Source of the DNA: an uncultured Bacteroides sp.
GTDB taxonomy: Bacteria; Bacteroidota; Bacteroidia; Bacteroidales; Bacteroidaceae
Length of the DNA: 64,000 bases
Assembly: GCA_902492205.1 (NCBI GenBank)
Contig: CABUKU010000004.1
Span: 62,001 to 126,000, forward strand
Direction: 5' to 3'
Of the stretch, positions 17,489-25,626 are shown piece after piece. Position numbers and translations under genes: made by a program. How positions within the stretch are numbered: the stretch's first letter is position 1; every line of letters starts with the position of its first letter. A model generated the notes under the pieces. It saw only the letters and a list, made by a program, of their open reading frames with translations. It ran no database searches and was not told the origin of the DNA.

Positions 17489-18874
17489 TTATTTTATAGT
17501 AAAACTGAAAGCTAATGATTCGTTCTTTATGCCTTTAGGCACGGTTACTTTGATTGTACCTTCTTTGTTAGTGTATCTTACACGTTTGCCGTTTTGTAAT
17601 AATGTGACTTTCCCTGTTGGTAAGTTTTTACTCCATTCAATGGTTGCCGGTAATTGTTCTCCTTCGGGAAGAACATAAATAGCATAAAGGGTTTTACCGT
17701 CTTTATCGGCAGTAAACCACACATTACCTTCATTATAGACCGGTGTGATACGGGTATTGTATATTGCTTTTCCGTTTGTCTTCAGCCATTCACCTACTTT
17801 GTGCAAGCGTTTCACGGCTTCTGCTTCTATGACTCCTTCCGGGGTAGGACCTACTCCTAACAGTAAGCACCCGCCTTTGGCAGTAATTTCCGTAAGAGTT
17901 GCTATAATTTTCTCCGGTGATTTATAGGGGGCATTAGGTGTCCAACCCCAATCATTGCTCATGGTAATGCAACTTTCCCAAGGATGAGGAAGTTGCGTTT
18001 CGGGAATGCCACGTTCCGGAGTTTGATAATTTTCGTTTTTTCCCCGTATGCTGCGGTCTACAACAATTAATCCCGGCTGTGCTTTACGTGCCATACCTAC
18101 TATTTCGTCAATCTTCACATCCTGACGGGGAGCGGCTACCCATCCGCCGTCCAGCCATAAAATGTCCATTTTACCATAATTATTCATCAGTTCGCTTATC
18201 TGATTGTAAGTAAATTGTTGATATTTGGCCCAACGTTTGGGGTGATGATCTATTTTATAATTCACATTGCGGGTAGGAGTTGCATAGTAAGGCCACCAAT
18301 AATATGGGCAATGCCAATCGGGTTTGGAGAAATAAGTGCCTATCATGAAATCCTTTTTACGAAATGCATCGAATACATAACGGGCAACGTCCTTGTGCGG
18401 ATTATCTTTGAATGCTCCGTGAGCAATGGAAAAATCGGTTTCTTTACTGTCATACATACAGAAACCATCGTGATGCTTGGTCGTAAAAATCATATATTTC
18501 ATTCCCGCATCCAGCATTACGTCTGCCCATTGGTCCGGATTGAATTTTACAGGGTTGAGAGAATCTTTCAATCCCCAATACCATTTTTTATAGTCTTCAT
18601 AATTCCATTTTTCGTCACGTGGAATCCATTCTTCGTCTTCCGAACAGATAGACCATGATTCTACAATGCCGGGAACCGAGTATAAGCCCCAATGAAACAA
18701 CACTCCGAATTTCCGGTCTTGCCATGTGTTCAACTTGTTCAATACATCTTTTTCGGTAGGCCAGACATATGAATCGGACCGTTGGTGCACAAAGCCTTGT
18801 ACTTCTTGTGCTTGGATGCCGAAACTTGCGGTAACCAGTATCAGACTTAATAATACTTTCTTATACATTCTCAT
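17489..18874 (-). CDS. Exported GH29 alpha-L-fucosidase
   Basis: A 461-residue family 29 fucosidase that releases fucose from glycans with retention. Starting at 18874 gives a proper signal peptide (MRMYKKVLLSLILVTASFGIQAQ region); the longer frame reaches back into cobC and is rejected. Family motifs are FGVLFHWGLYSVPG, KYMIFTTKHHDGFCMYDS and the nucleophile region MDILWLDGGWV. A C-terminal beta-sandwich ends LAFSFTIK. It lies 10 bp downstream of cobC and 7 bp upstream of GH3. Host mucin or diet glycans are the usual substrates of such enzymes in gut Bacteroides. Confidence 0.9.
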   Translation of the reverse strand: MRMYKKVLLSLILVTASFGIQAQEVQGFVHQRSDSYVWPTEKDVLNKLNTWQDRKFGVLFHWGLYSVPGIVESWSICSEDEEWIPRDEKWNYEDYKKWYWGLKDSLNPVKFNPDQWADVMLDAGMKYMIFTTKHHDGFCMYDSKETDFSIAHGAFKDNPHKDVARYVFDAFRKKDFMIGTYFSKPDWHCPYYWWPYYATPTRNVNYKIDHHPKRWAKYQQFTYNQISELMNNYGKMDILWLDGGWVAAPRQDVKIDEIVGMARKAQPGLIVVDRSIRGKNENYQTPERGIPETQLPHPWESCITMSNDWGWTPNAPYKSPEKIIATLTEITAKGGCLLLGVGPTPEGVIEAEAVKRLHKVGEWLKTNGKAIYNTRITPVYNEGNVWFTADKDGKTLYAIYVLPEGEQLPATIEWSKNLPTGKVTLLQNGKRVRYTNKEGTIKVTVPKGIKNESLAFSFTIK

Positions 18875-18884
18875 ATTGTTAGGT

Positions 18885-19412
18885 TTAAATTTCCAGTTTG
18901 ATAACGCTGCCATAAGGTGGGATAATGCTAAAAGCATCTTCTTTATTGATAATTCCTGCATAAATCCGGGCTGAGACAAGCACTCCTCCGTGTGCGAATA
19001 TGGCAATACGGTTACAATTCAGTGTTTTTACTTCATCGAGAAATTGTGACACACGTTGTAGCTGTTGGGTGAAAGATTCTCCTCCTGTTGTTTGTTCATT
19101 CAGGTAATTATCAAACCACTTTTGCAGATGAGGATCTTTAATGCCGTCCCATCTTTTCATTTCCCATTCGCCGAAGTTCATTTCCATGATACGCGGATCA
19201 CGGCAGGCATCGGGGTAGCCGCAATAATCAGCCAGCTTTATGCATCGGCTTAGGGGGCTGACGAAGACTTCATTAAAAGTAATGCCTTTTAACTGTTTTG
19301 CAACGGCAGCGGCTTCTTGTTCAAAACTATCTTTCAAGGGTACATCGGACTGTCCGTAACAGACTCCTGCCGGTACATCGACTGAGGTATGGCGGATAAG
19401 ATAGATTTCCAT
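18885..19412 (-). CDS. cobC: Alpha-ribazole phosphatase
   Basis: A 175-residue histidine phosphatase. The phosphohistidine motif is at the very start, YLIRHTSVDVPAGVCYGQSD; the variant after RH and the CYG segment are typical of CobC rather than of phosphoglycerate mutase. FVSPLSRC, the catalytic acid region EMNFGEWE and the second histidine in IAIFAHGGVL complete the active site. It removes phosphate from alpha-ribazole-5'-phosphate or from the cobamide phosphate made by CobS. Unusually it leads an operon whose other genes are glycosidases. Confidence 0.9.
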   Translation of the reverse strand: MEIYLIRHTSVDVPAGVCYGQSDVPLKDSFEQEAAAVAKQLKGITFNEVFVSPLSRCIKLADYCGYPDACRDPRIMEMNFGEWEMKRWDGIKDPHLQKWFDNYLNEQTTGGESFTQQLQRVSQFLDEVKTLNCNRIAIFAHGGVLVSARIYAGIINKEDAFSIIPPYGSVIKLEI

Positions 19413-19437
19413 AGTTAATAGTGAGTTGATTTGGATT

Positions 19438-19445
19438 CAAAAATA
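19438..19445 (-). promoter_or_regulatory. Predicted -7 element of the cobC-GH29-GH3 unit
   Basis: CAAAAATA reads TATTTTTG on the minus strand, an exact TAnnTTTG match 26 bp upstream of the cobC start. Confidence 0.5.
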
Positions 19446-19515
19446 AAGAAAATATTTTGTTGATAGCGGGAATATCCATATTTTTATCGCGGAATATTAT
19501 TCTTCAGTGAGATAA

Positions 19516-19986
19516 ATGGTACAGGGAAAGATATATCGGATGTCGGGTTATAGGTTGTGGTCAAGGATATTGATCGGTGTTATAGTATTTGTTGTCATCT
19601 TTGCTATGGCAATGGTTCCGGCTCTGATCCTTTTTTATTTTTCATATTGGGGCTTTGTTGTTTTCTCTTTCTTTGCTATTACCCTTGATTTTGTTTTTAT
19701 GTATGTATATCTGCGCTTCATGCGCTATCTTGTTTTGGAAGATTATACATTGAGAATATCCGATATATGGGGAAGAGGAAAGATACAGTGGGACTATACC
19801 GGCCTTCGGGAAGTACATTTTAAAATTATCCCTTTCAAACATCACAGGTATTTGAATATAGAGGTGGTAGGCAAGGATTATAGAAGACGATATATGTATC
19901 TGACACTGGTGAATCCTGAAGATGTTCCCGAAATAACGGAAGAGTTGAATTCTAAAGGCGTGAGTGCCGATTATATAGGTTTGTAA
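19516..19986 (+). CDS. Small membrane protein with a PH-like C-terminal region
   Basis: I do not recognise a named family with certainty. The 156-residue protein has two adjacent hydrophobic segments (about 18-40 and 43-66, IGVIVFVVIFAMAMVPALIL and a second helix) followed by a soluble beta-rich part. The pattern LVLEDYTLRISDIWGRGKIQW, then LREVHFKII, resembles bacterial PH domains that follow two transmembrane helices. An internal ATG at 19540 is an alternative start. It is 16 bp upstream of the next unknown gene and probably co-transcribed with it. The pair sits between cobC and cobS on the opposite strand. Confidence 0.6.
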   Translation: MVQGKIYRMSGYRLWSRILIGVIVFVVIFAMAMVPALILFYFSYWGFVVFSFFAITLDFVFMYVYLRFMRYLVLEDYTLRISDIWGRGKIQWDYTGLREVHFKIIPFKHHRYLNIEVVGKDYRRRYMYLTLVNPEDVPEITEELNSKGVSADYIGL

Positions 19987-20002
19987 TTTTAGTAAAAAGT
20001 CA

Positions 20003-20974
20003 ATGAAAAGTTATATTTTTATTTTGCTTTTTGTATCATCGTCTCTGGTGGCATACTCTCAACGGAGGGAGATTGACAAGAGAAGTATCATAGCTGTAAT
20101 GGAACAAACTGATGATGGCTTTGATAATTATTTTAAATTGAAAGATGGTACTAAGATAGGAGTGGACAGCCTCTATCTTTTCGATATGACTCCCGATTGT
20201 GAAAGCGAAGGATATATCCGTTTTCATGATAGGGGAACGGATAAAGTTGGAATGTTTGATGGTAATGGTAAAATTGCTATTCCTGCCGAGTATAGTGTAA
20301 TGACACCTTTTATGAATGGCATGTCTGTGGTAATAAAAGACGGACGGCGTGAATATTGGGGAGCAAGCAATAATGAGCATTGGAGCTGGGTAGGTACGGA
20401 ATGCCTCATAGATAAGAAAAATCAAGTATTGGTAAAAGACTTTTCCTATAATAAACATTTGGATTTTTTTTCCGTACAACAGGAAGATGCACCTTCGAAG
20501 GATACATGCAGGGTAAGTTTTCCGGGAGTAAATGGAAAGTATTACACTTTCGTAGATATGAAAAAGGAGTTTGAACAATGGCTTAGAAAGGAAATTCTTG
20601 CAGATTTATCTAAGGAAAAACTATCGAAGCATTGTTATCGGGATGTGTATAGTTATAAAGTAAAGAAGGGGTGGATGGCAGAAGAAAGAAGGAAATTCAT
20701 TAATGATGAGTTTGTTTCTATAAAAGAACGATTGTTGAACCTTCACAATGATAACACGGAGTCTTTTGTATCTATGGATGATTTGAACTGGTTTATATAT
20801 AAAAAGAAAGAGTTCAGGAAATATTTTAATGAGTGTGGTGAGCCGATGACTTATAAATATCCGGTAATGTCTCTTATTATATCTCATGGGAGCAAAGAGA
20901 AGCATACTCAGGATATTTTTACTTTCCTGAGAACAGAAGAAGGGTATAAATTACTTGCCGTAACTCTTAGATAG
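20003..20974 (+). CDS. Exported protein with a WG-like repeat, function unknown
   Basis: A 323-residue protein with a signal peptide (MKSYIFILLFVSSSLVAYSQ). The segment DKVGMFDGNGKIAIPAEY followed by FMNGMSVVI fits a single WG beta-propeller-like repeat. The rest is charged, with lysine-rich helices around 190-270, and no catalytic motif is visible. Its last 8 bases overlap the convergent end of cobS. It probably forms a two-gene unit with the preceding membrane protein. I cannot assign a role. Confidence 0.65.
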   Translation: MKSYIFILLFVSSSLVAYSQRREIDKRSIIAVMEQTDDGFDNYFKLKDGTKIGVDSLYLFDMTPDCESEGYIRFHDRGTDKVGMFDGNGKIAIPAEYSVMTPFMNGMSVVIKDGRREYWGASNNEHWSWVGTECLIDKKNQVLVKDFSYNKHLDFFSVQQEDAPSKDTCRVSFPGVNGKYYTFVDMKKEFEQWLRKEILADLSKEKLSKHCYRDVYSYKVKKGWMAEERRKFINDEFVSIKERLLNLHNDNTESFVSMDDLNWFIYKKKEFRKYFNECGEPMTYKYPVMSLIISHGSKEKHTQDIFTFLRTEEGYKLLAVTLR

Positions 20975-21719
20975 ATAAATGATATAAAATAGCTATTCCT
21001 AAATAAAAAGATAATTCGCAGAGCAGAAACATAGCTCCGCAACAATCGCCTGTATATCCTTGCAGGCGTTTTTTCATCAATGAACTCAGGAACCAGAACA
21101 TAATGAGGGGTAAAATGCAAACCCACCAATAGTTGATCGGAAGAAAAAGAACAACCGGCAGGGCTGCTGTTATGAAAGAGAGAATAAATGCAAAGGGTGT
21201 CATGCGGTTATAGATGACTTTTACTTTACTTTCTTCTTCTTTTCTTGCATAAGGCAGACGGTTAATAATCTGTGATGCACAGAATTTAGACCATGGATCT
21301 CCTGCCAATATGGCAACAAGAGCCAAGGAATATGAGAGAGAAGTAATCAGCATATAAAGTAATCCGAAATAGAAAATAAGTCCTATAACTCCATAACTGC
21401 CGATATGGGAATCCTTCATAATGGCAAGAGTCTTCTCTCTGGTTGTTCCACCACCGAAACCGTCGAAGAAGTCGGCAAGTCCGTCTTCATGGAATGCTCC
21501 GGTTAACAATATACGGGAAACAATCGCAATAAGCACGGCTATGGTAAAAGGAAGTACTTGCGAGGAAAGCCACAGCATACCGGCCATGACTCCGGCAGTG
21601 AGCCATGCTGTCAGAGTCCAATAATTTACTACATTTTTGAAATATTCTGCCGGAACGGAATGTATTCTCCAAAAGGGCAGACGGGTAAAGAATATAAAAG
21701 CTGCAAGTACTCGTAACAT
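20967..21719 (-). CDS. cobS: Adenosylcobinamide-GDP ribazoletransferase
   Basis: An integral membrane enzyme of 250 residues that joins adenosylcobinamide-GDP with alpha-ribazole phosphate, completing the cobamide. The metal-binding signature is H77-EDGLADFFDG (residues 77-87), preceded by the ILLTGAF segment. At least five hydrophobic segments are visible. It starts 3 bp after the cobT stop and is the last gene of cobU-cobT-cobS. The tail overlaps the end of the unknown plus-strand gene by 8 bp. Confidence 0.94.
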   Translation of the reverse strand: MLRVLAAFIFFTRLPFWRIHSVPAEYFKNVVNYWTLTAWLTAGVMAGMLWLSSQVLPFTIAVLIAIVSRILLTGAFHEDGLADFFDGFGGGTTREKTLAIMKDSHIGSYGVIGLIFYFGLLYMLITSLSYSLALVAILAGDPWSKFCASQIINRLPYARKEEESKVKVIYNRMTPFAFILSFITAALPVVLFLPINYWWVCILPLIMFWFLSSLMKKRLQGYTGDCCGAMFLLCELSFYLGIAILYHLSI

Positions 21720-21722
21720 GGC

Positions 21723-22760
21723 TTAAAAGTATTTGGTGATAGATGCGTGTGCAAAATTATCCATCTCATTTATCATTCGTATGGCAGAATCAACAATAGG
21801 GTAAGCACAAATAGCTCCTGTTCCTTCACCCAAACGCAAACCTAAATAAAGTAATGGTTTTGCGTTAAGCGCTTCAAGAACTAACTTGTGGCCTGTTTCG
21901 TCCCCTTGATGTCCGAAGATGGCATAGTTCAGAACTTCCGGGTAAAGTTTGGAGGCTGCCAATATACAGTTAGTCATGATGAATCCGTCTACAAGGATAA
22001 CCATATTCAACTCTGCTGCCTGTAACATTCCTCCGATAGCCATTACCATTTCATATCCTCCGAAGTAACGGATTATATCTTTTGGAGAGTGGTCGCCTTG
22101 GTAATTTTCAAGGGCTTGCTTTAATATATTGTATTTATGGCTGATACCTTTGTTATCTAATCCGCTTCCCGCACCTACACATTTATCCAAAGGTATTCCT
22201 GTAAAACAAGTCATCCACATGGATGAAGCAGAGGTATTGGCAATACCCATTTCACCGAAACTAATGACATTGCAACCGTCAGCGTGACAGTCTTTTACTA
22301 CTTGTGCACCACGTTCTATGCAAAGATTCATTTCTTCCTGAGTCATAGCCGCCTCATGCAGATAGTTACGGGTACTTTTACGCACTTTCATATCAATTAC
22401 GCCTTTGTCTTTTGGAAAATCGAAGTCAACCCCTGAATCTACAATCTTTAAGGTGAATCCATGCTGACGGCAAAGAAAATTAATGCCTGCTCCTCCATGA
22501 AGGAAATTACTTATCTGTTGCCAAGTGATTTCTTTTGGAGAAAGACTTACTCCTTCTTCTACAATACCATGATCGGCAGCGAAGATTATGTTGTGGGGCT
22601 TGCAAAGTCTGGGTTCTAAAGTCTGCTGAATCCATCCTATTTGCAAGGCGAGTTCCTCTAACGTACCCAGTGAACCTTTGGGCTTTGTGAGGTTATTTAT
22701 TTTGTTTTCTAATTCAGTGCGGATTGTTTCGTCGGGTTTAACGATGTGAAAGTGTTTCAT
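21723..22760 (-). CDS. cobT: Nicotinate-nucleotide:dimethylbenzimidazole phosphoribosyltransferase
   Basis: A 345-residue cytoplasmic enzyme that activates the lower-ligand base to its alpha-ribotide. The catalytic glutamate lies in LYLGLRLGEGTGAI near residue 317. Other landmarks are LTKPKGSLGTLEELALQI at the N-terminus and VISFGEMGIANTSASS. It starts 18 bp after the cobU stop. No genes for making 5,6-dimethylbenzimidazole are seen, so the base used may be adenine or a scavenged benzimidazole, as in other gut Bacteroides; this is inference. Confidence 0.95.
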   Translation of the reverse strand: MKHFHIVKPDETIRTELENKINNLTKPKGSLGTLEELALQIGWIQQTLEPRLCKPHNIIFAADHGIVEEGVSLSPKEITWQQISNFLHGGAGINFLCRQHGFTLKIVDSGVDFDFPKDKGVIDMKVRKSTRNYLHEAAMTQEEMNLCIERGAQVVKDCHADGCNVISFGEMGIANTSASSMWMTCFTGIPLDKCVGAGSGLDNKGISHKYNILKQALENYQGDHSPKDIIRYFGGYEMVMAIGGMLQAAELNMVILVDGFIMTNCILAASKLYPEVLNYAIFGHQGDETGHKLVLEALNAKPLLYLGLRLGEGTGAICAYPIVDSAIRMINEMDNFAHASITKYF

Positions 22761-22778
22761 TGTTTTAGAATTGATTTA

Positions 22779-23288
22779 TTATTTAACTTTTAAAGGTATT
22801 CCTGAAACCATCAGATATACTTTATCTGCGCGTTCGGCTATATATTGGTTCACCCAGCCTTGAAGGTCGGTAAACTGTCTTTGAATTTTATTTTCAGATA
22901 CTCCGCCTAAACCGATTTCGTTGGTCACGAAAATGAAAGTGGCGTCTTGGTCGGTGAATTTGTTGAATTCTCCTTTGATACTTTCAAGAGCTTTATGAAC
23001 ATCAGAACCGAGATCGAAGAAGAAGTTTGTACTCCATAGTGTGACACAGTCTATAACAATAGTTCTTCCCGTAAGGTGGTGCTTGCTTAAGAACTTCTCT
23101 TCTTCTATGTTAGTCCATTCAGATCCCCGGTTAGCCTGATGGCGTTCCACCCTTTTACGGAACTCATCGTCCCAGATACGGGAAGTTGCCAGATAAACAG
23201 GATTTGCAGATAAAGACAAAGCGGTTTGTTCGGCAAAAGTGCTTTTGCCTGATCTCTGTCCTCCTGTTACAAGTATGATTTGTTTCAT
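22779..23288 (-). CDS. cobU: Adenosylcobinamide kinase / adenosylcobinamide-phosphate guanylyltransferase
   Basis: A 169-residue bifunctional enzyme that phosphorylates adenosylcobinamide and then adds GMP. The P-loop is VTGGQRSGKS at residues 7-16. The guanylated histidine is probably H50 in RVERHQANRGSEW, and FVTNEIGLGGVSEN is the typical C-terminal motif. It is the first gene of the leftward operon with cobT and cobS. A -7 element lies 32 bp upstream and no riboswitch is present, so this operon is not obviously controlled by cobalamin. Confidence 0.95.
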   Translation of the reverse strand: MKQIILVTGGQRSGKSTFAEQTALSLSANPVYLATSRIWDDEFRKRVERHQANRGSEWTNIEEEKFLSKHHLTGRTIVIDCVTLWSTNFFFDLGSDVHKALESIKGEFNKFTDQDATFIFVTNEIGLGGVSENKIQRQFTDLQGWVNQYIAERADKVYLMVSGIPLKVK

Positions 23289-23319
23289 CAGTATCTAAAA
23301 AGTGCTTCTATTAGAAGTA

Positions 23320-23327
23320 CAAAGATA
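23320..23327 (-). promoter_or_regulatory. Predicted -7 element of cobU-cobT-cobS
   Basis: CAAAGATA reads TATCTTTG on the minus strand, 32 bp upstream of the cobU start. It lies between the cobU start and the stop of the transporter gene at 23345. Confidence 0.55.
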
Positions 23328-23344
23328 CATCTTTTGTTTTTTTA

Positions 23345-24079
23345 TTATATACCTTGAATCAATTCTTTTACGAAAGCAGTGGCAGGTGCTTCATTAATTT
23401 CTTCCGGGTTTCCGAGTTGTTCTATTTTTCCTTTATCTATGACGAGAACACGATCACCTAATTTCATTGCTTCTTTAATATCGTGAGTTATGAACACAAT
23501 AGTAACTCCCAGTTCTTTGTGAATACGGGCAATCTCGTTTTGAAGCATCTTCCGTGTAATTTCATCTACTGCACCAAAGGGTTCATCCATTAAAAGAATT
23601 TCCGGATTGGCTGCAAGAGCACGGGCAATGCCTACACGTTGTCTTTGTCCGCCGGATAGTTCTGCCGGATAGCGTTCGAGCATTTCTTCATCCAGTCCTA
23701 CCACTTTGATTAGCCTTTCCACTGCACGTGCGGTTCGTTGTTTATCATGTCCGTTGAGAAGACTGGGTACATAAGCAATGTTCTTTTTCACACTCATATG
23801 GGGAAATAACCCTATTCCCTGTATTACATATCCTATGTTACGCCTGAGCAGAGTCTGATTTTCTTTGGATATATCTTTTCCATTTACATAAATAGTACCG
23901 AGAGTGGGGGACAAAAGGCCGTTTATCATTTTGAGCATAGTCGTTTTTCCACTGCCGGAACTGCCTATCACGGTAAGAAACTCCCCTTTGTCTATATCAA
24001 GACAAAAATCGGATAATATATGGTGCTCTCCGTATGATTTGGAAACATGCTCGAAACGGATGATTGTTTTATTTTCCAT
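23345..24079 (-). CDS. Osmoprotectant ABC transporter, ATP-binding subunit
   Basis: A 244-residue ATPase of the ProV/OpuBA/OpuCA group. Walker A is GSSGSGKTTM (about 38-47), the signature is LSGGQRQRVGIARAL, Walker B is ILLMDEPFGAVD, and the H-loop is FITHDIKEA. It lacks the C-terminal CBS pair found in OpuAA and OpuCA, so osmotic gating through those domains is not expected. Its start overlaps the substrate-binding gene by 11 bp. It is the last gene of the four-gene operon. Confidence 0.88.
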   Translation of the reverse strand: MENKTIIRFEHVSKSYGEHHILSDFCLDIDKGEFLTVIGSSGSGKTTMLKMINGLLSPTLGTIYVNGKDISKENQTLLRRNIGYVIQGIGLFPHMSVKKNIAYVPSLLNGHDKQRTARAVERLIKVVGLDEEMLERYPAELSGGQRQRVGIARALAANPEILLMDEPFGAVDEITRKMLQNEIARIHKELGVTIVFITHDIKEAMKLGDRVLVIDKGKIEQLGNPEEINEAPATAFVKELIQGI

Positions 24080-24971
24080 GATTTTCGGCTTTACTGAGTA
24101 ATCCTTTCTTTATCAAAAATTCTTTTGCTACGTCTTTTTCTGATCTGCCTTTCACTTCAACCTGATAATTTAGGTCGGACATTTCACTATCAGTCAGAAT
24201 ATTGTTCATTTTCATTAAGGCTTCTTCTAATCCCGGGTGATTTTTCAACGCATCATCTCTCACTACGGTGGCACAGTAATAAGTAGGAAAGAACTGTTTG
24301 TCATCCTGTAATACGGTTAGCCCGGCACCACTAAGTTGTCCGTCAGTGGTAAAGATGTTCATAATATCTATTTTGCCCGACTTTATTGCCTCGTATTTTA
24401 AACCTATATCCATATCCAGATTCTGTTTGAACTTTAAATTATAGAAATCGCATAGTTCTTTATACCCTTTGGGAATTTCGAAGAAATCATATTCGGCTCC
24501 GAGAGTAAAAGTATCGGGATACTTTGCCAGATCGGAAAACTTTTTTAATCCGTATTTCTTTGCGGTTGCATTACTTACGGCAAGACTGTATGCATTGTTG
24601 AATCCATAAGGAGCAATCCAATCAAAATCATATTTGTCTTTATATTCTTTTTTAAGTTTTTTGTAAAGCTCTTCGGGAGCAGGGAAAGCATTATTTTTTA
24701 AGACAACCAGCCAACCTGTCCCCGTATATTCGGGATAAAGGTCGAATTCACCTTTCATCAGGGCAGGGTGGATATTGCTTGTTCCTCCCCCTATGCCTTT
24801 CGTTATCACTACATCGTAATCCGTATTATCTTCAATAATTTGCGCCAGCATCTCGCCGAGTATAAATTGTTCGGTCATCGGTTTGGTAGCGATACGAATT
24901 GTATTTTTATTGTCCTTGCACGATGTGAATATCATCATCAGCATGAGTATGAATAATAATTTCAATTTCAT
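24069..24971 (-). CDS. Osmoprotectant ABC transporter, substrate-binding lipoprotein
   Basis: A 300-residue protein of the OpuAC/ProX family (betaine, choline or carnitine type). The signal ends in a lipobox (LMLMMIFTSC, cysteine near 18). The mature protein opens IRIATKPMTEQFILGEMLAQ, typical of OpuBC/OpuCC, with GGTSNIHPALMKGEFDLYPEYTG as the next hallmark, where aromatic and acidic residues cradle quaternary amines. The ligand is inferred only to the class. It sits between the ATPase and permease genes. Confidence 0.87.
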   Translation of the reverse strand: MKLKLLFILMLMMIFTSCKDNKNTIRIATKPMTEQFILGEMLAQIIEDNTDYDVVITKGIGGGTSNIHPALMKGEFDLYPEYTGTGWLVVLKNNAFPAPEELYKKLKKEYKDKYDFDWIAPYGFNNAYSLAVSNATAKKYGLKKFSDLAKYPDTFTLGAEYDFFEIPKGYKELCDFYNLKFKQNLDMDIGLKYEAIKSGKIDIMNIFTTDGQLSGAGLTVLQDDKQFFPTYYCATVVRDDALKNHPGLEEALMKMNNILTDSEMSDLNYQVEVKGRSEKDVAKEFLIKKGLLSKAENHGK

Positions 24972-24982
24972 AATTTGTCTGT

Positions 24983-25624
24983 TTAAATAAGTCTACGTTT
25001 CTTTTTAATATGTCTTTCGTAGGTACCCACACCCCAATCGGCAAGTAGTGCGAGCAGAGCAATAAGCACACTTCCGGCAACGGTAAGCGCACTGTTGTTG
25101 GTCGTAATTCCCCGATAGATGGCTACACCCAAACCACCGGCTCCGATAAAGGCGGCTATACCCGCCAGTGCAATAGTCATTACCATCATGTTTCTTATGC
25201 CTGATAAAATGATAGGAAATGCCAATGGTAACTTTATTCTCCAAAGTATTTGGAAAGGAGTACTTCCCATGCCTCGTGCCGCTTCAATAATCTCTTTGTC
25301 TATGCCTGTAATGCCGGTATAGGTATTTCTTACCATGGGTAAAAGGGCATAAACAGTCAAAGCAATAATGGCAGTTGTATTACCTATTCCCGAGAAAGGT
25401 ATAAGGAAACCGAACAGGGCAATGGACGGAATAGTATATATCAGGTTGGTAAGTCCCAATACTGTAGATGCACTCTTACGGTATTGACTTATCATGATTC
25501 CCAGGCCTAATCCTATAATAATGGCTCCCACAATGGAGATAACGGAAATTTGTATATGTTCCCATGTGAGGCCTAGAAAAAATTTCCATCTGTCGGCATA
25601 TAATACGAATATATCTTTTATCAT
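24983..25624 (-). CDS. Osmoprotectant ABC transporter, permease subunit
   Basis: A 213-residue inner-membrane permease of the OpuBB/ProW type with about five hydrophobic helices. The coupling-loop motif EAARGMGSTPFQILWRIKLP is clear, and LTNLIYTIPSIALFGFLIP is typical of the family. It has a separate binding protein, unlike the fused permease-receptors of many Firmicutes. It starts 2 bp after the barrel-protein stop and ends 11 bp before the binding-protein start, so the genes are co-transcribed. Confidence 0.88.
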   Translation of the reverse strand: MIKDIFVLYADRWKFFLGLTWEHIQISVISIVGAIIIGLGLGIMISQYRKSASTVLGLTNLIYTIPSIALFGFLIPFSGIGNTTAIIALTVYALLPMVRNTYTGITGIDKEIIEAARGMGSTPFQILWRIKLPLAFPIILSGIRNMMVMTIALAGIAAFIGAGGLGVAIYRGITTNNSALTVAGSVLIALLALLADWGVGTYERHIKKKRRLI

Positions 25625-25626
25625 AA

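Noticed and set aside
18874..19007. Longer start of the GH29 gene, reaching 19006
   Set aside because: The extension overlaps cobC, lacks a signal peptide and is not family-like; the start at 18874 gives a normal signal sequence.
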